Of a stretch of 64,000 bases of DNA, positions 63,422 to 64,000 are shown piece by piece (position 1 is the stretch's first letter; every line of letters begins with the position of its first letter). Position numbers and translations under genes: made by a program. The DNA comes from Alectoria sarmentosa (lineage: Eukaryota; Ascomycota; Lecanoromycetes; Lecanorales; Parmeliaceae), in the NCBI GenBank assembly GCA_009733775.1, contig WOGZ01000013.1, positions 1-64,000 of the forward strand, read 5' to 3'. The notes below the pieces were generated by a model. That model was not told where the DNA came from. It saw only the letters and a list, made by a program, of their open reading frames with translations, and did no database searches.

Positions 63422-64000
63422 TTGCAGCTTGTCTGCGGTTTGGTGATGGAGAGAGAAGGGGGGGGGAATGTTAGAGTTTGTTAGAAGCAAGATTGGGTAA
63501 AGGAAGCATTGTGTGTTGGTTGATCTGTGCTTCGGAAGATAGGTATCCAACATATCATCCATTCTTCATGTGAAGCCGTTTTTCACGCCATTGATGGTGA
63601 AGTGGCACACAAGGCTGTTTGCTATTCTGAGTAGGCAGATAGGGATAGGGGTGGGGGGAGGGGTTTGGAATATTTCTAAAAATCGCATTTTTGGGTGGGT
63701 TCACGACACGAGTGATGTGAGGTCAAGTGAACATTGATATTGAGAAAGAGCCCTGAGCCACTGCCAACTTTACGTTCAACGATGGATGAAAACCGTTTGA
63801 TTTACGATCTGCGGTTTAGAAACGATGAGCATTAACAAGTTCATTAACCCAGAAACCTCGGAACGCTCCGTCCTCCAAACCCGGTTCGCCCAGAAAGAAC
63901 CATCGCCGTGAAACCTTTGCTGTCCACGAAGTTCAAACCTTTACTTGCCACCGAGCCTCGGAAACATCTTGAGCGCATTGCCGCGATTAATTGCGTCTCT

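Larger units (their letters stand above)
62565..64000. other. Non-coding right end with simple repeats
   Basis: 1.4 kb without a convincing gene. It has a pyrimidine-rich stretch (63010-63120), an ATGT microsatellite and a long G run, annotated separately. It probably belongs to the 5' region of a gene beyond the window. Confidence 0.5.

Noticed and set aside
1..64000. CRISPR arrays, bacterial operons or ribosome-binding sites
   Set aside because: Spliced genes and eukaryotic families show this is a fungal nuclear region; no spacer-repeat array is present.

Overview
The window looks like nuclear DNA of a filamentous ascomycete (Pezizomycotina). Genes are compact, with short GT-AG introns (mostly 45-75 nt) on both strands. 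Several families are typical of that group: a Sim4-complex FTA2-like protein, a fungal PD-(D/E)XK-like nuclease, a UFD1 protein with zinc fingers and a UBA tail, DHA1 and amino-acid transporters, and a non-ribosomal peptide synthetase. Class or genus cannot be named from sequence alone.

Layout. 1-10 kb: a TB2/DP1/HVA22 membrane-shaping protein, a small secreted/membrane hypothetical, a PD-(D/E)XK-like protein, an FTA2-like protein and an F-box-like hypothetical. 11-12.2 kb: an ADP-ribosylglycohydrolase with two in-frame stops, probably a pseudogene. 13.7-15.7 kb: an eight-exon MFS transporter. 16.5-17.5 kb: an unknown protein. 18.2-21.7 kb: a divergent mitochondrial pair, a cytochrome c/c1 heme lyase and an ABC1/ADCK2-like (Cqd1-like) kinase. 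22-26.5 kb: a large DEVH-box RNA helicase. 27.8-33.8 kb: an unknown protein, a SnoaL/NTF2-like protein, a short tail-anchored protein and decayed coding-like sequence. 34-40.3 kb: a triple SANT/Myb protein, YIP1 and the UFD1-like multidomain protein.

40.5-41.5 kb holds a 986-bp element with perfect 69-bp terminal inverted repeats, each made of three subrepeats, flanked by a 4-bp duplication. A 246-bp MITE-like element with perfect 31-bp inverted repeats lies at 48.4 kb. Between them are an 852-aa unknown protein and an 11-exon amino-acid permease that looks broken until its introns are removed. 49-56 kb is accessory: a decayed gene remnant, then a UDP-glycosyltransferase divergent from a one-module NRPS (truncated C, A, T, E), a possible minimal biosynthetic locus. 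56.7-62.6 kb returns to housekeeping: UBC6 divergent from SAM50, then a CCCH zinc-finger protein. The last 1.4 kb is non-coding, with simple repeats.

Themes: mitochondrial biogenesis (heme lyase, Cqd1-like kinase, SAM50), ER and ubiquitin quality control (UBC6, UFD1-like, YIP1, TB2 family) and accessory metabolism. Two introns use GC-AG splice sites. Exon joins were read by eye from splice consensus, reading phase and family conservation; none was confirmed by transcript data.
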